64,000 nt of DNA from CADCVT01 sp036389485 (GCA_036389485.1 DASVPR010000045.1:124001-188000), one strand, 5' to 3'; counted from the stretch's first letter, positions 22,840 through 31,478 are shown. The notes: generated by a model from the letters alone, not told the origin. Program-made: numbers and translations.

Positions 22840-24381
22840 CTATCTGACCCCGAGGTGCAACGGGGGGATCGCGGTGAGGCCCTGGTCGGCGCCGAAGGGC
22901 GCCGAAGCGGGCTCCTCGAGCGGCGACGGATCGACGAGCGGGCCGGCCGGGGCGGAGCCGACGAGCGCGATGAGCCGGTCGTCGGCCTCCTGCGCCGCCG
23001 TCGGCTCGTCGACCTTCTGGCGCAGGAAGGCGCCGATCTCGTGCTCGAGGTCGATCGCGCGGTCGGCGACCGGGTCGCTGCCACGCTCGTACGCGCCGAT
23101 CGAGATCAGGTCGCGCTTGTCGCGGAAGGCGGCCATCAGCCGGCGCAGCTCGCCCGCCGCGACCTGCACGTCGGCCGTGAGGATCTCCGTCGACAAGCGG
23201 GACACGGACTGCAGGGCGTCGATCGCCGGGTAGTGGCCGGCGTGCGCGAGCTCGCGGGTCAGGACCACGTGCCCGTCGAGGATCGCGCGGACCGCGTCGG
23301 CGACCGGCTCGTTCATGTCGTCGCCGTCGACGAGCACCGTGTAGAGGCCGGTGATCGAGCCGTTCGCGCTCGTGCCGGAGCGCTCGAGCAGGCGTGGCAG
23401 CAGCGCGAAGACGCTCGGGGTGTAGCCGCGCGTCGCCGGCGGCTCGCCGACGGCCAGGCCGACCTCGCGCTGCGCCATCGCGAAGCGCGTGACCGAGTCC
23501 ATCATCAGCAGCACGTCGTCGCCGCGGTCGCGGAAGTGCTCGGCGATCGCGGTCGCGGTCAGCGCGGCCTTGATCCGCACGAGCGCCGGCTGGTCGGACG
23601 TGGCGACGACCACGACGCTGCGCGAGATCGCGTCGCCGAGGTCGCGCTCGATGAACTCGAGCACCTCGCGGCCGCGCTCGCCGACCAGGCAGATCACGTT
23701 GACGTCGGTCGCGGCGCTGCGCGCGATCATCCCGAGCAGCGACGACTTGCCGACGCCCGATCCGGCGAAGATGCCGAGCCGCTGGCCGCGCCCGCACGGG
23801 ACGAGCGTGTCGAGCGCGCGCACGCCGAGCGGCATCCGCTCGCGGATGCGCGGGCGCGAGAGCGCGTCCGGCGGCGGCCCCTCCGCGGGGCGCGCGGCCA
23901 GCGAGCCGAGGCCGGGACCGTCGTCGATCGGCCGCCCGAGCCCGTCGAGCACCCGGCCGAGCAGCGCGTCGCCCACCGGGATGCGGACCGGCCGCCCCGT
24001 CGGCGTCACGACGTTCCCCGGGCCGATGCCCGTCATCTCGCCCAGCGGCATGAGCAGCGTGCGGCCGGCGCGGAACCCGACGACCTCCGCCGGCACGGCC
24101 TCCCGGCCGCGCCCCGCGGCGACGTCGCACACCTCGCCCACCTCCGCCTCGAGCCCCGTCGCCTCGACGACGAGGCCGATGAGATCGCAGACCCGCCCGC
24201 GGCGGCGATGAAGGTCGGCGCGAGCGACGACGTCCGCGGCGCAGTCGAGGCGCGACGCGACGGCGGCTCCGCCCGTAGGCGACCCCTCCGCGGCGGCCGC
24301 ACCCGAAGGCGATCCCTCCGCGGCGGCCGCACCCGAAGGCGATCCCTCCGGCGCGGCCTCGAGCTGCGCGTCAGCGAGCAA
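22840..24381 (-). CDS. fliI: FliI, flagellar export ATPase, with a repeated N-terminal extension
   Basis: The protein has about 513 residues. Family motifs include the P-loop GIFAGSGVGKSSLLGM, CLVGERGREVLEFI, VVVATSDQPALVRIKAALTATAIAEHFRDRGDDVLLMMDSVTRFAMAQREVGLA and EPPATRGYTPSVFALLPRLLERSG. No ATG or GTG is available before the conserved part. The likeliest start is TTG at 24381, which overlaps the fliH stop by 11 bases with GGAG upstream. Residues about 12-41 are three copies of a 10-residue repeat (EGSPSGAAAA) encoded by a 30-bp tandem repeat, not part of normal FliI. It also has an extended C-terminus (residues about 475-513). Confidence 0.93.
   Translation of the reverse strand: MLADAQLEAAPEGSPSGAAAAEGSPSGAAAAEGSPTGGAAVASRLDCAADVVARADLHRRRGRVCDLIGLVVEATGLEAEVGEVCDVAAGRGREAVPAEVVGFRAGRTLLMPLGEMTGIGPGNVVTPTGRPVRIPVGDALLGRVLDGLGRPIDDGPGLGSLAARPAEGPPPDALSRPRIRERMPLGVRALDTLVPCGRGQRLGIFAGSGVGKSSLLGMIARSAATDVNVICLVGERGREVLEFIERDLGDAISRSVVVVATSDQPALVRIKAALTATAIAEHFRDRGDDVLLMMDSVTRFAMAQREVGLAVGEPPATRGYTPSVFALLPRLLERSGTSANGSITGLYTVLVDGDDMNEPVADAVRAILDGHVVLTRELAHAGHYPAIDALQSVSRLSTEILTADVQVAAGELRRLMAAFRDKRDLISIGAYERGSDPVADRAIDLEHEIGAFLRQKVDEPTAAQEADDRLIALVGSAPAGPLVDPSPLEEPASAPFGADQGLTAIPPLHLGVR
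24259..24348 (-). repeat. 30-bp tandem repeat, three copies, in the 5' end of fliI
   Basis: Three in-frame 30-bp units encode EGSPSGAAAA, EGSPSGAAAA and EGSPTGGAAV. The first two are almost identical in DNA, which fits recent slippage expansion. Confidence 0.8.
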
Positions 24382-24982
24382 GCTCTTGCTCCACCACTTC
24401 GCGCGCGCGGCCGAGCTTGGTCTCGAGCGTCGCGTCGACCTCGCCTTCCGCGGTGCGGACGATCGCGCCCCCGCGGGAGACGCGGCGGTCCGCCTCGATC
24501 CCGCAGTGCTCGATCCCGCCGAGCTCGGCGACGAGGGCGTCGGCCTGCTCGCGGACGACGTCGAGGTCGTCGGGGTGGACGAGGACGAGGACGCGGTCGC
24601 GCTCGACGAGCCGGCGCAGCGCGCCGCGCACGGCCTCGACGACCCGCTCGGGCTCGACGGCGAGCGCGCCCTGCAGCACCTGCTCGGCGATGCGCAGCGC
24701 CAGCTCGACGGCCGCGCGCTCGGAGCGCTCGGCGACGCCGGCGCGCAGCGCGGCCAGCTCGGAAGCGGCGGCGCGCAGCGCCTCGGCCGCGGGCTCGACG
24801 ACGCTGCGCGCGTCCGCGGCGCCGGCCGTGTAGCCCTCGTTGAACCCTTCGGCGCGGATGGCGTCGAGGTCGACCTGCGGCGGAGCAAGGGGAGCGGGGC
24901 CGGCCGCCGCGGCCGCCTCGGCGGAGGCGGGCTCGAGCGGGGCGAACTCGAAGGGCGCGACGCTCGGGGAGGGCGTGGGCAT
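24371..24982 (-). CDS. fliH: FliH, regulator of the flagellar export ATPase
   Basis: The protein has 203 residues. After a Pro/Ala-rich N-terminus, a helical region (FNEGYTAGAADARSVVEPAAEALRAAASELAALRAG) with small residues at repeated spacing leads to the V-ATPase-E-like C-terminal domain (AVELALRIAEQVLQGALAVEPERVVEAVRGALRRL, VLVLVHPDDLDVVREQ, GIEADRRVSRGGAIVRTAEGEVDATLETKLGRARE). FliH binds FliI and the C-ring. ATG at 24982 overlaps the fliG stop by one base. Confidence 0.94.
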   Translation of the reverse strand: MPTPSPSVAPFEFAPLEPASAEAAAAAGPAPLAPPQVDLDAIRAEGFNEGYTAGAADARSVVEPAAEALRAAASELAALRAGVAERSERAAVELALRIAEQVLQGALAVEPERVVEAVRGALRRLVERDRVLVLVHPDDLDVVREQADALVAELGGIEHCGIEADRRVSRGGAIVRTAEGEVDATLETKLGRAREVVEQELAR

Positions 24983-26058
24983 CAGACCAGCTCCTCCTCT
25001 TCCTCCTCCGAGGAGCCGCCGAGCGTGATCGTGCCGTTGTCCTCGAGCCGGCGCACGATGGCGACGATCCGCCCCTGCGCCTCCTCGACGACGTGCTTGC
25101 GCTGCGGCGCCTGCGCCTCGATGTCCTCGCGCAAGAGCTCGGCCGCGCGCGACGACATGTTCGACGTGATCTTCTCCATGAGCCAATCCGGGACGCCGCG
25201 CAGCGCGAGCGCGAGGTCCTTCTGGTCGACCTCGCGCAGCACCAGCTGCAGCTCGCGGTCGGCGAGGCGGTGGAGATCCTCGAAGGTGAACAGCCGCGCG
25301 CGGACCTCTTCGGCGAGGTCCTCGTGCTCGGCGCCGATCGTCTGCAGGACGTTGCGCTCGGTCGACCGGCCGGCGTGGTTGAGCAGCTCGGCGAGCGTCT
25401 CGACGCCGCCCACCGACGAGTACTCGTGCTCGAGGACGTTCGAGAGCTTGTCGCGCAGCCCCTGCGCCACGTCGCGCACGACGCTCGGCGAGGTCTCGCC
25501 CATCAGCGCGATGCGCAGCGCGACGTCGGGCTGGAGGTCGACCGGCAGCTCGGCGAGCACCTTCGCGCCCTGGCCGGCGTGGAGGTTGGCGAGGACGAGA
25601 GCGATCGTCTGCGGCGTCTCGTCGACGAGGAACGCGGCGATCTGCTCCGCCGGCGTGCGGCGGACGAAGTCGAACGGCCGCCCCTCGGCGGCGTCCTTGA
25701 CGACCTGCAGCACCTCGCCCGCGCGCTCGGGCCCGAAGACCTGCTCGAGGACGGACTTCGCGTACTCGACGCCGCCCTTGCCCATTGCGTCGGACGCGAT
25801 GACCCGCTGGGCCAGCTCGTCGAGCACGAGCTGCCCGACCTCGGCCGGGACCTCGTCGAGGCCGCTCATCTCGAACGAGAGCGCCTCGATCTCGCGATCG
25901 GAGAGGTGCTTGAGCACCTCGGCCGCCTTCTGGGCGCCCAGAGCGATCAGCAGCACCGCCGCCTTCTGCCGGCCCTTCAGCCCGCCGTCGGCGCCGAGCG
26001 GCGCCGGGAGCGTCTCGGCGTCGGCCGAGCGCAGCTCGAGCGCGAGCTCCTCGCTCAC
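24982..26058 (-). CDS. fliG: FliG, flagellar motor switch protein
   Basis: The protein has 358 residues. The N-terminal domain (GRQKAAVLLIALGAQKAAEVLKHLSDREIEALSFEMSGLDEVPAE) binds FliF. The middle domain carries EYAKSVLEQVFGPERAGEVLQVV and RRTPAEQIAAFLVDETPQTIALVLANL. The C-terminal torque domain includes FTFEDLHRLADRELQLVLREVDQKDLALALRGVPDWLMEKITSNMSSRAAELLREDIEA with the charged stator-facing residues. FliG is part of the C-ring and drives rotation with MotA. Confidence 0.97.
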   Translation of the reverse strand: MSEELALELRSADAETLPAPLGADGGLKGRQKAAVLLIALGAQKAAEVLKHLSDREIEALSFEMSGLDEVPAEVGQLVLDELAQRVIASDAMGKGGVEYAKSVLEQVFGPERAGEVLQVVKDAAEGRPFDFVRRTPAEQIAAFLVDETPQTIALVLANLHAGQGAKVLAELPVDLQPDVALRIALMGETSPSVVRDVAQGLRDKLSNVLEHEYSSVGGVETLAELLNHAGRSTERNVLQTIGAEHEDLAEEVRARLFTFEDLHRLADRELQLVLREVDQKDLALALRGVPDWLMEKITSNMSSRAAELLREDIEAQAPQRKHVVEEAQGRIVAIVRRLEDNGTITLGGSSEEEEEELV

Positions 26059-27590
26059 CGATGGTCCTCCGCCATCCAGCTGCGGACCTGGTGGGCAACC
26101 TTCTCAGGCTCCTTGCGCAGCGCGTCCTCGACGGTCTGCCGCGCGCCGACGCCCGCGAGCTCCGGCACCGCGCCGTTCCCGCCGCCGCCGTTCTGGGCGG
26201 CCTCGAGCGCGCTCAGCGACTGCGGCGCCTCGATCTGGCGCAGCCACAGCGGCTCGCTCATCAGCGCCTCGTCCTCGCGCCGGCGCAGGTGGCGCCCGAC
26301 GAAGAACAGGAAGATCAGCGACGCGAACCCGAGCGCGCCGTACTTCGCCATGTCGACCGCGCCGGCCGGCACGGGGCCGCCGCTCTCGCCCTTCGGCTTC
26401 GGCACCGCAGCGAAGGGCAGCACGCTCGCGGTGATGCGGTCGCCGCGCTCGGCCTCCTGCAGGCCCGCCGCGCCGGCGACGAGGTTCATGATCTCGGTCT
26501 TCTGCGAGTCGAGCGACTTGTCGAGCACGAGCGCGACGTCGAGGCGTTTGACCTGCCCGGGCGCGCGGACGCTGTCGATGATCGTCTTGCCGACGGCCGT
26601 CGTCTTCTTGGTCGAGCGCTTCTCGTAGTTCGAGGTCCCGCCCGCGGCGCCGGTCGCGGCCTGGTAGGTCGGGATGTTCGCGCGCGTGCCGGCCCCGCCG
26701 GTCCCCGCGCCGCTGCCGCCCTCGAGCTGCTCGGTCTCCTCGATCTCCTCGATCGGGGTGCCGCGGCGGTCGTACTTGAGCTGCTTCTGCTTGACCTGGT
26801 CGACGTCGAGGTCGGCGGTGACCTTGACCTGCGCCTTGCCGTCGCCGACGGTGCGCATCAGCAGCGCGTTGATCGACGACTCGACCTGGTTGGCGTACCG
26901 GCTCTCGGCCGCGGTCTTCGAGGCGATCGCCATGCCGTCGGCGCCGGTGGCGCCGCTGGTCGGCCACACCATCTTGCCGCTGCCGTCGGTGATCGTGACG
27001 TTCTCGGCCTTCAGCCCCTCGACCGACGACGCGACGAGGTTCGCGATGCCCTTGACCGAGGCGGACTCGAGGTCCTCCCCGGCGCCGCTGAGCAGCACCG
27101 CGGCCGTGGCCGGCTTGGCCTCGTCGGCGAAGAGGTCGTCCTCCGGCAGCGTCAGGCGAACCTGCGCGCCGCTGACCCCGTCGATCTGGCCGATCGTGTT
27201 GGCGAGCTCGCCCTCGAGCGCGCGCTGGTAGGTCGCGCGCTGCTGGAAGTCCGAGGCGCCGAGCTTGGTGTCCTTGAGCAGCTCGTAGCCGGGCTGCTTG
27301 CTCGCGCCGCCGAGGCCTCCCTGGGCCAGCGCGACCTGCGCCTGCCCGGTCTTCGACTTCTCGACCTTGAGCGCGGTGCCGTTGTTGGCCAGCTCGTAGC
27401 CGATGCCGGCCTGGTCGAGCGCGGCGGTGATCTTGCCGGTGTCGGCCGGGTCGAGCCCGGTGCGGAGCGTCGTGTAGCTCGGCGCCGTGGCGACGCGGAA
27501 CAGCATGAACGCGGCGAAGAGGATCCCCACGGCCGAGGCGGCGAGGATCGCCTTCGAGCGGGTGGGCATCTGGGCGAGGACGGGGGGCAT
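26055..27590 (-). CDS. fliF: FliF, flagellar MS-ring protein
   Basis: The protein has 511 residues with two transmembrane helices, about 12-30 (ILAASAVGILFAAFMLFRVA) and 420-436 (YGALGFASLIFLFFVG). Between them lie the ring-building motifs, with YTTLRTGLDPADTGKITAALDQAGIGYEL and ATYQRALEGELANTIGQIDGVSGAQVRLTLPEDDLFADE in the first and VKVTADLDVDQVKQKQLKYD in the second. The C-terminal tail (NGAVPELAGVGARQTVEDALRKEPEKVAHQVRSWMAED) binds FliG. It overlaps fliG by four bases. Confidence 0.97.
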   Translation of the reverse strand: MPPVLAQMPTRSKAILAASAVGILFAAFMLFRVATAPSYTTLRTGLDPADTGKITAALDQAGIGYELANNGTALKVEKSKTGQAQVALAQGGLGGASKQPGYELLKDTKLGASDFQQRATYQRALEGELANTIGQIDGVSGAQVRLTLPEDDLFADEAKPATAAVLLSGAGEDLESASVKGIANLVASSVEGLKAENVTITDGSGKMVWPTSGATGADGMAIASKTAAESRYANQVESSINALLMRTVGDGKAQVKVTADLDVDQVKQKQLKYDRRGTPIEEIEETEQLEGGSGAGTGGAGTRANIPTYQAATGAAGGTSNYEKRSTKKTTAVGKTIIDSVRAPGQVKRLDVALVLDKSLDSQKTEIMNLVAGAAGLQEAERGDRITASVLPFAAVPKPKGESGGPVPAGAVDMAKYGALGFASLIFLFFVGRHLRRREDEALMSEPLWLRQIEAPQSLSALEAAQNGGGGNGAVPELAGVGARQTVEDALRKEPEKVAHQVRSWMAEDHR

Positions 27591-27596
27591 GGAGGG

Positions 27597-27911
27597 TTAG
27601 ACCTGCGTCCTGAAGATCTCGTTGATGGCCTCGACGCCCTTGGTGCGGAGCTGGGACGCGAGCTGCATGGAGAGGCGGGCCCGCTCGACCGCCATGACGG
27701 TGGCGGCCGGGTCGGTCGCGGTACCGGTCGCCAGCGCCTGGGAGGCGTCGGCGGCTTCGGCCTGGAGGGAGGAGAGCTTGGACAGCTGCTCTCCGAGCGC
27801 GGAGGAGAAGCCGTCGGGGGAGCCCGGGGGCGCCACGCTCTCGTCGAGCGGCCCGATGGACCACTCGGTCGGCAGCGCTCCGGCGAGGGAGGAGGGATCG
27901 ATCGCCGGCAT
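27597..27911 (-). CDS. fliE: FliE, MS-ring to rod junction protein
   Basis: The protein has 104 residues, the normal size. The C-terminal part TDPAATVMAVERARLSMQLASQLRTKGVEAINEIFRTQV is the FliE signature. The N-terminal part (GSPDGFSSALGEQLSKLSSLQAEAADASQALATG) is helical. FliE joins FliF to the proximal rod and is the first protein exported. It lies between flgC and fliF as in most flagellar operons. Confidence 0.95.
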   Translation of the reverse strand: MPAIDPSSLAGALPTEWSIGPLDESVAPPGSPDGFSSALGEQLSKLSSLQAEAADASQALATGTATDPAATVMAVERARLSMQLASQLRTKGVEAINEIFRTQV

Positions 27912-27915
27912 GTCG

Positions 27916-28356
27916 CTACTTCAGGAGGTCGAGCGTCTTCGTGAACATCGACTTCGCGGTCTGCATGGCGGTGACGTTGGCCTCGTAGGCGCGGGACGCC
28001 GCGATCAGGTCGACCATCTCGGTGACCGGGTCGACGTTCGGCATCGAGACGTAGCCGTCGGCGTTGGCGTCCGGGTGGCCGGGGTCGTAGACCATCCGGT
28101 TGGGGGCCTGGTCCTCGGCGATCTGCACGACCTCGACGCCGCCGGCGGGCGCGGCGCCCGAGGCCATCGCCGAGTTCAGCGCGCCCTCGAAGCCGCCGCC
28201 GGCCGCGCGCAGCACGACCTCCTTGCGGCGGTAGGGCTGGCCGTCGGGGCCCTGCGTCGACTGGGCGTTGGCGAGGTTCTCCGCCGTGACGTCCATGCGC
28301 AGACGCTCGGCCGCGAGGCCGCTGCCGGAGATGTCGATGGCGCCGAAGAGGCTCAT
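27916..28356 (-). CDS. flgC: FlgC, proximal rod protein
   Basis: The protein has 146 residues. The N-terminus MSLFGAIDISGSGLAAERLRMDVTAENLANAQSTQGPDGQPYRRKEVVL and the C-terminus NVDPVTEMVDLIAASRAYEANVTAMQTAKSMFTKTLDLLK are both classic FlgC. The ATG overlaps the flgB stop by one base (TGATG). It is part of the rod inside the cell envelope. Confidence 0.97.
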   Translation of the reverse strand: MSLFGAIDISGSGLAAERLRMDVTAENLANAQSTQGPDGQPYRRKEVVLRAAGGGFEGALNSAMASGAAPAGGVEVVQIAEDQAPNRMVYDPGHPDANADGYVSMPNVDPVTEMVDLIAASRAYEANVTAMQTAKSMFTKTLDLLK

Positions 28357-28712
28357 CAGCGGCTGCCCATCGCGATCTCGATGATGTCGGTGCGCGCGCG
28401 GAGGACCTGCGCGAGCGCCTCGTACTCCAGCGCGTTCTGGGCGAGGTTCGCGTTCTCGGCGTCGACGTCGACGCTGTTGCCGTCGGGCCGCATGGGGGCG
28501 GCGTCGTCGACCGCGGGGGCGATCTGCGCGGAGGCGAGCGCGGCCGGCCCGCCGGGCATGGCGGCCTGCAGCGCGGAGTGGAAGTCGACGTCCTGGCGCT
28601 TGTAGCCGGGCGTGTTGACGTTCGCGAGGTTCGACGCGAGCGCCTGGTGGCGCAGGGCCGAGCCCTGGATGGCCCTCTCGAGGGCGACGTGGACGGTGTC
28701 GAAGAGCTCCAT
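28356..28712 (-). CDS. flgB: FlgB, proximal rod protein
   Basis: The protein has 118 residues starting MELFDTVHVALERAIQGSALRHQALASNLANVNTPGYKRQDVDFHSAL, the family N-terminus. The frame is open to ATG at 28790, but the extra 26 residues do not look like FlgB, so 28712 is preferred. flgB is the first gene of the long minus-strand unit that runs through fliF-G-H-I-J, fliK, flgE, fliM and fliY. The sigma-28-type promoter is about 100 bp upstream. Confidence 0.93.
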   Translation of the reverse strand: MELFDTVHVALERAIQGSALRHQALASNLANVNTPGYKRQDVDFHSALQAAMPGGPAALASAQIAPAVDDAAPMRPDGNSVDVDAENANLAQNALEYEALAQVLRARTDIIEIAMGSR

Positions 28713-28808
28713 GACGGGGTGCGACGTTGATCGCGACGACTCGCCCGTCCGTGGGCTCATGCATCTGGGGGTAAGGCCGACCGCCTCCATGGCGATCCTC
28801 GGCCCGGT

Positions 28809-28835
28809 TCATCGGACCCTCGTCCGGTGGCTTTA
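28809..28835 (-). promoter_or_regulatory. Sigma-28-type promoter for the flgB-to-fliY unit
   Basis: The minus strand shows TAAAGCCA (28835-28828), an 11-bp spacer and TCCGATGA (28816-28809), followed by ACCGGG. It is one of the best matches in the window and overlaps the end of the preceding FliT-like gene region. Confidence 0.85.
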
Positions 28836-28839
28836 GGAC

Positions 28840-29169
28840 TCAGCCGCTCTCGTCGAAGGTCCGCGCAGGCTCGAGACCCGCGGGGGCGTAGCCGCGGAGC
28901 GTCGCGCGGCCCTGGTCGACGCGGTGAAGCTCGGCCGCCACCGCGTCGCGCGTCGCCGCGAGCAGCTCGGCGATCTCGCCCTGCACGGCGAGCGCGCGCT
29001 GAAGCGTCGCCACCTGATGCGGCGCCGGGTGCTGCGGCAGCTCGGCGAGCAGGCGGTCGCGCTCGGCGTGCGACGCGGCGAGCTCCTCGATGCGGCCCTC
29101 GGCCGCGAGGCGGCGCTCGGCCCAGGCCAGCTCGAGCAGCGCGTAGGCGGGCTCGCGGGCGTCGGTCAT
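28840..29169 (-). CDS. FliT-like protein, probable flagellar chaperone
   Basis: The protein has 109 residues, almost entirely helical and charged (LLELAWAERRLAAEGRIEELAASHAERDRLLAEL, ALAVQGEIAELLAATRDAVAAELHRVDQGR). The ATG at 29169 overlaps the fliS stop by four bases. A small helical gene directly after fliS is typically fliT, the chaperone of the cap protein FliD, and fliD lies just upstream here. The assignment rests on size, helical pattern and position, since FliT sequences are poorly conserved. Confidence 0.65.
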   Translation of the reverse strand: MTDAREPAYALLELAWAERRLAAEGRIEELAASHAERDRLLAELPQHPAPHQVATLQRALAVQGEIAELLAATRDAVAAELHRVDQGRATLRGYAPAGLEPARTFDESG

Positions 29170-29537
29170 GCCGCGGCGATCTCCGCCCACGCGTCGCGGA
29201 GATCGGCGAGGAGGCCGGCGGTGCGGCGGATGCGGTCGACGTCGCGCTCGACGCGCGCCTCGATCGTCAGCCGCTTGCAGAAGACGTAGATCCCGAGCAG
29301 GCGCTCGGCGATCTGCCCGCCCTGGTCCTTGTCGAGCGTGACCAGCAGCTCGTCCACGATCGCGTCCGCCTTGTCGAGCCGGTCGAAGGCGTGGCGCCAG
29401 GCGCCCTCCTCCGCGGCCAGCTCCGCCTGGCGCAGGAAGCGGCCCGCGCCGTCGTAGAGCATGACGACGAGCTGTCCCGGGCTGGCGGTCATCACGCTGC
29501 TGGAGCGGTACGCCTGGGGGGACGCGTACGGGTTCAT
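29166..29537 (-). CDS. fliS: FliS, flagellin export chaperone
   Basis: The protein has 123 residues. NPYASPQAYRSSSVMTASPGQLVVMLYDGAGRFLRQAELA is the FliS N-terminal signature; the helices that follow (HAFDRLDKADAIVDELLVTLDKDQGGQIAERLLGIYVFCKRLTIEARVERDVDRI) match the four-helix bundle that binds the flagellin C-terminus. Ribosome binding site GGAGG, 5 bases before ATG. It has its own sigma-28-type promoter. Confidence 0.97.
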   Translation of the reverse strand: MNPYASPQAYRSSSVMTASPGQLVVMLYDGAGRFLRQAELAAEEGAWRHAFDRLDKADAIVDELLVTLDKDQGGQIAERLLGIYVFCKRLTIEARVERDVDRIRRTAGLLADLRDAWAEIAAA

Positions 29538-29570
29538 CGAGCCTCCGGGATCATGGGCGGTCGCCCCGAC

Positions 29571-29597
29571 TCATCGGGCGCGCCGCGCGAGGCTTGA
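29571..29597 (-). promoter_or_regulatory. Sigma-28-type promoter for fliS and the FliT-like gene
   Basis: The minus strand shows TCAAGCCT (29597-29590), an 11-bp spacer and CCCGATGA (29578-29571), followed by GTCGGGG. It lies in the 76-bp gap between fliD and fliS. Confidence 0.8.
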
Positions 29598-29613
29598 GGG
29601 CGGCTCGGCGTCC

Positions 29614-31005
29614 TTACGAGCCCGAGGACATCCCGGCGATGCGGGACGACATCTCGACGCTCTGCGAGTTGAGCTTCGACAGCGCGGTCTCGAGCCCGGT
29701 GAACTGGCGGCGCAGGTACGTCTCCTTGCGGCCCAGGCGATCGTCCATCCGCTTCAGCTGGTCGCTCAGCCGCGTGAGCTCGGAGCTCGCCGCGTTGATC
29801 CGGCCGTCGAACATCCCATCCACCGCGGTGAACGGCGTGATGAGCGCGTCGATGCGCGCCGACAGCCCGGTGGAGGTGACGCTGCCGCGCAGCAGCCGCT
29901 CCACGGAGGACGGGTCGGCCTCGTAGGCCTTCAGGAACTTCGCCTCGTCGAACTGGAGCTTGCCCGCGACCGCGTCGGGGTTCGAGGTGCCGCCGGTGGC
30001 GACGCCGGTCGAGACGCCGATCTCCGCGAACTCGTCCATCGTCAGCGAGTTGCCGACGCTGATCGGGTCCATGACCGACGTGCGCAGCTGCGAGAGCATC
30101 GTGGTCAGGCCGCTGTCGCCGAACAGGACGCCCTTCTTCGCGTCGACCGTGTTCGTCGCGTTGGTGACGCGCTTCTCGGTGGTGCGGCTGCGCGTCGCGT
30201 CGACGACGGCGTTGTAGGCGTCGACGAACGCCTTGACCTTCGTCGCGAGGCCCTTGTCGTCGACCTCGGGGGCCGTGACGACGATCTCGACGGGCGTGCC
30301 GGCGGTGGTCGTGCCGTTCAGCGTCAGCTCGGCGCCGGCGATCACGTCGGTGACGGTGTTCGAGCTGCGCGTGTAGGAGGTGCCGTTGACCTTGAACTGC
30401 GCGTCGACGCCGGTGACCGAGGCGGTCTGGCCCGTGATGTTGTTGGGCGAGTTGACGGTGAAGTTGCCGCCGGTGCCGCTGACCTTGGCCGACACGAGCA
30501 GCTGGCCGTTGTAGTTGCGGGCGGCGACGGGGGAGTTCGGATCGGAGTTGATGATCCGGACCATGTCGTCCACCGTCGAGTTCGGCGGGATGTCGATGTT
30601 GTAGGACGAGCCCGTCGCCGTCGTGGTGAACGTCAGCGTGGTCGGGTTCGAGCGCAGCTGCGTGCTGAACGTCCGGCTCGCGTTGGTCGCGAGCTGCGTG
30701 ACCTCCACGCTGTAGGTGCCGGGCGTGATGCTCCCGACCGAGCGGGCGCCGACGCGGACGGAGTCGCTCGACGTGACGTCCTGGGTGGCGGTCCAGGTGC
30801 CGGCGGTCGCGAGGTTCTGGGCGGCCGTCTTGAGCGCCTTGAGCTTCGTCGAGATGTCGCGCAGGGCGTCCTGCCGGGCCTGCACGGCCGCCTGCCTGCG
30901 CTCCAGCCGCGCCCGCGGCTGGCGCTCGATCGCCATCAACTGGCTGATGATCGCCTCGGTGTCGAGGCCCGACGACAGCCCGCCGAGCCTGAGTCCACTC
31001 GCCAT
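29614..31005 (-). CDS. fliD: FliD, filament cap protein
   Basis: The protein has 463 residues. The N-terminus LRLGGLSSGLDTEAIISQLMAIERQPRARLERRQAAVQARQDALRDISTKLKALKTAAQNL is the FliD_N signature. Further motifs are the D2/D3 beta region and FliD_C (GLATKVKAFVDAYNAVVDAT and later LSARIDALITPFTAVDGMFDGRINAASSELTRLSDQLKRMDDRLGRKETYLRRQFTGLETALSKLNSQSVEMSSRIAGM). It is co-transcribed with the FlaG-like gene upstream (21-bp gap). Confidence 0.97.
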   Translation of the reverse strand: MASGLRLGGLSSGLDTEAIISQLMAIERQPRARLERRQAAVQARQDALRDISTKLKALKTAAQNLATAGTWTATQDVTSSDSVRVGARSVGSITPGTYSVEVTQLATNASRTFSTQLRSNPTTLTFTTTATGSSYNIDIPPNSTVDDMVRIINSDPNSPVAARNYNGQLLVSAKVSGTGGNFTVNSPNNITGQTASVTGVDAQFKVNGTSYTRSSNTVTDVIAGAELTLNGTTTAGTPVEIVVTAPEVDDKGLATKVKAFVDAYNAVVDATRSRTTEKRVTNATNTVDAKKGVLFGDSGLTTMLSQLRTSVMDPISVGNSLTMDEFAEIGVSTGVATGGTSNPDAVAGKLQFDEAKFLKAYEADPSSVERLLRGSVTSTGLSARIDALITPFTAVDGMFDGRINAASSELTRLSDQLKRMDDRLGRKETYLRRQFTGLETALSKLNSQSVEMSSRIAGMSSGS

Positions 31006-31026
31006 GGTCCTACGTCACCTCCTCCT

Positions 31027-31395
31027 TCATGCGGCGAAGTCCGGGCCGCCCGTCACGTCGATCGCCTCGCTCAGGGGAACCGGGCGAACGACGTCGCCGT
31101 CGACCGTCCGCAGCTCCGCGCGCACTCGACCGCCCTCGGACTCGAACCGCAGCTCGTGCCCCTGGGCGTGCAGCGCGTGGAACATCCGGGACGCCGCCTC
31201 CATCTCCTCCAGCACCGTGACCGGGATGACCGGCTCCGGCGACGGCACCGCGGTGGGCTCGGTCCGCCGCGCGCGCGCCATCGCCAGGTCGTAGACCTGC
31301 GCGAAGCCTCCAGGCTCCGTGGTGCTCGCCGGACGAGGACCCAGCGGTCCCGTCGGCGGGGTCGGGCCCGTAGGTGGCACGATTGGCGGCGTCAT
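31027..31395 (-). CDS. flaG: FlaG-like flagellar protein
   Basis: The protein has 122 residues. After a Pro/Gly-rich N-terminus, the C-terminal part MFHALHAQGHELRFESEGGRVRAELRTVDGDVVRPVPLSEAI follows the FlaG pattern (L-x-F-x..-G-x-x-V-x-V..D-x-x-T-G-x-V-I-R-x-I-P). FlaG family genes often precede fliD, as here, and affect filament length. A sigma-28-type promoter lies 57 bp upstream. The family assignment is moderate because the core motif is diverged. Confidence 0.7.
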   Translation of the reverse strand: MTPPIVPPTGPTPPTGPLGPRPASTTEPGGFAQVYDLAMARARRTEPTAVPSPEPVIPVTVLEEMEAASRMFHALHAQGHELRFESEGGRVRAELRTVDGDVVRPVPLSEAIDVTGGPDFAA

Positions 31396-31451
31396 CGGTT
31401 CCCCTCCGTGGTGTCAACCGCGCCCGTCCCTGGACGCGGATCTGGGAGGGG

Positions 31452-31478
31452 CTATCGGAGATGCGCGGGAACCCTTGA
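31452..31478 (-). promoter_or_regulatory. Sigma-28-type promoter for flaG-like and fliD
   Basis: The minus strand shows TCAAGGGT (31478-31471), an 11-bp spacer and TCCGATAG (31459-31452). The leader to the start codon at 31395 is about 50 bases. Confidence 0.8.

Noticed and set aside
28713..28790. FlgB starting at ATG 28790
   Set aside because: The additional 26 residues do not match the FlgB N-terminus, which begins MELFDTVHVALERAI at 28712.
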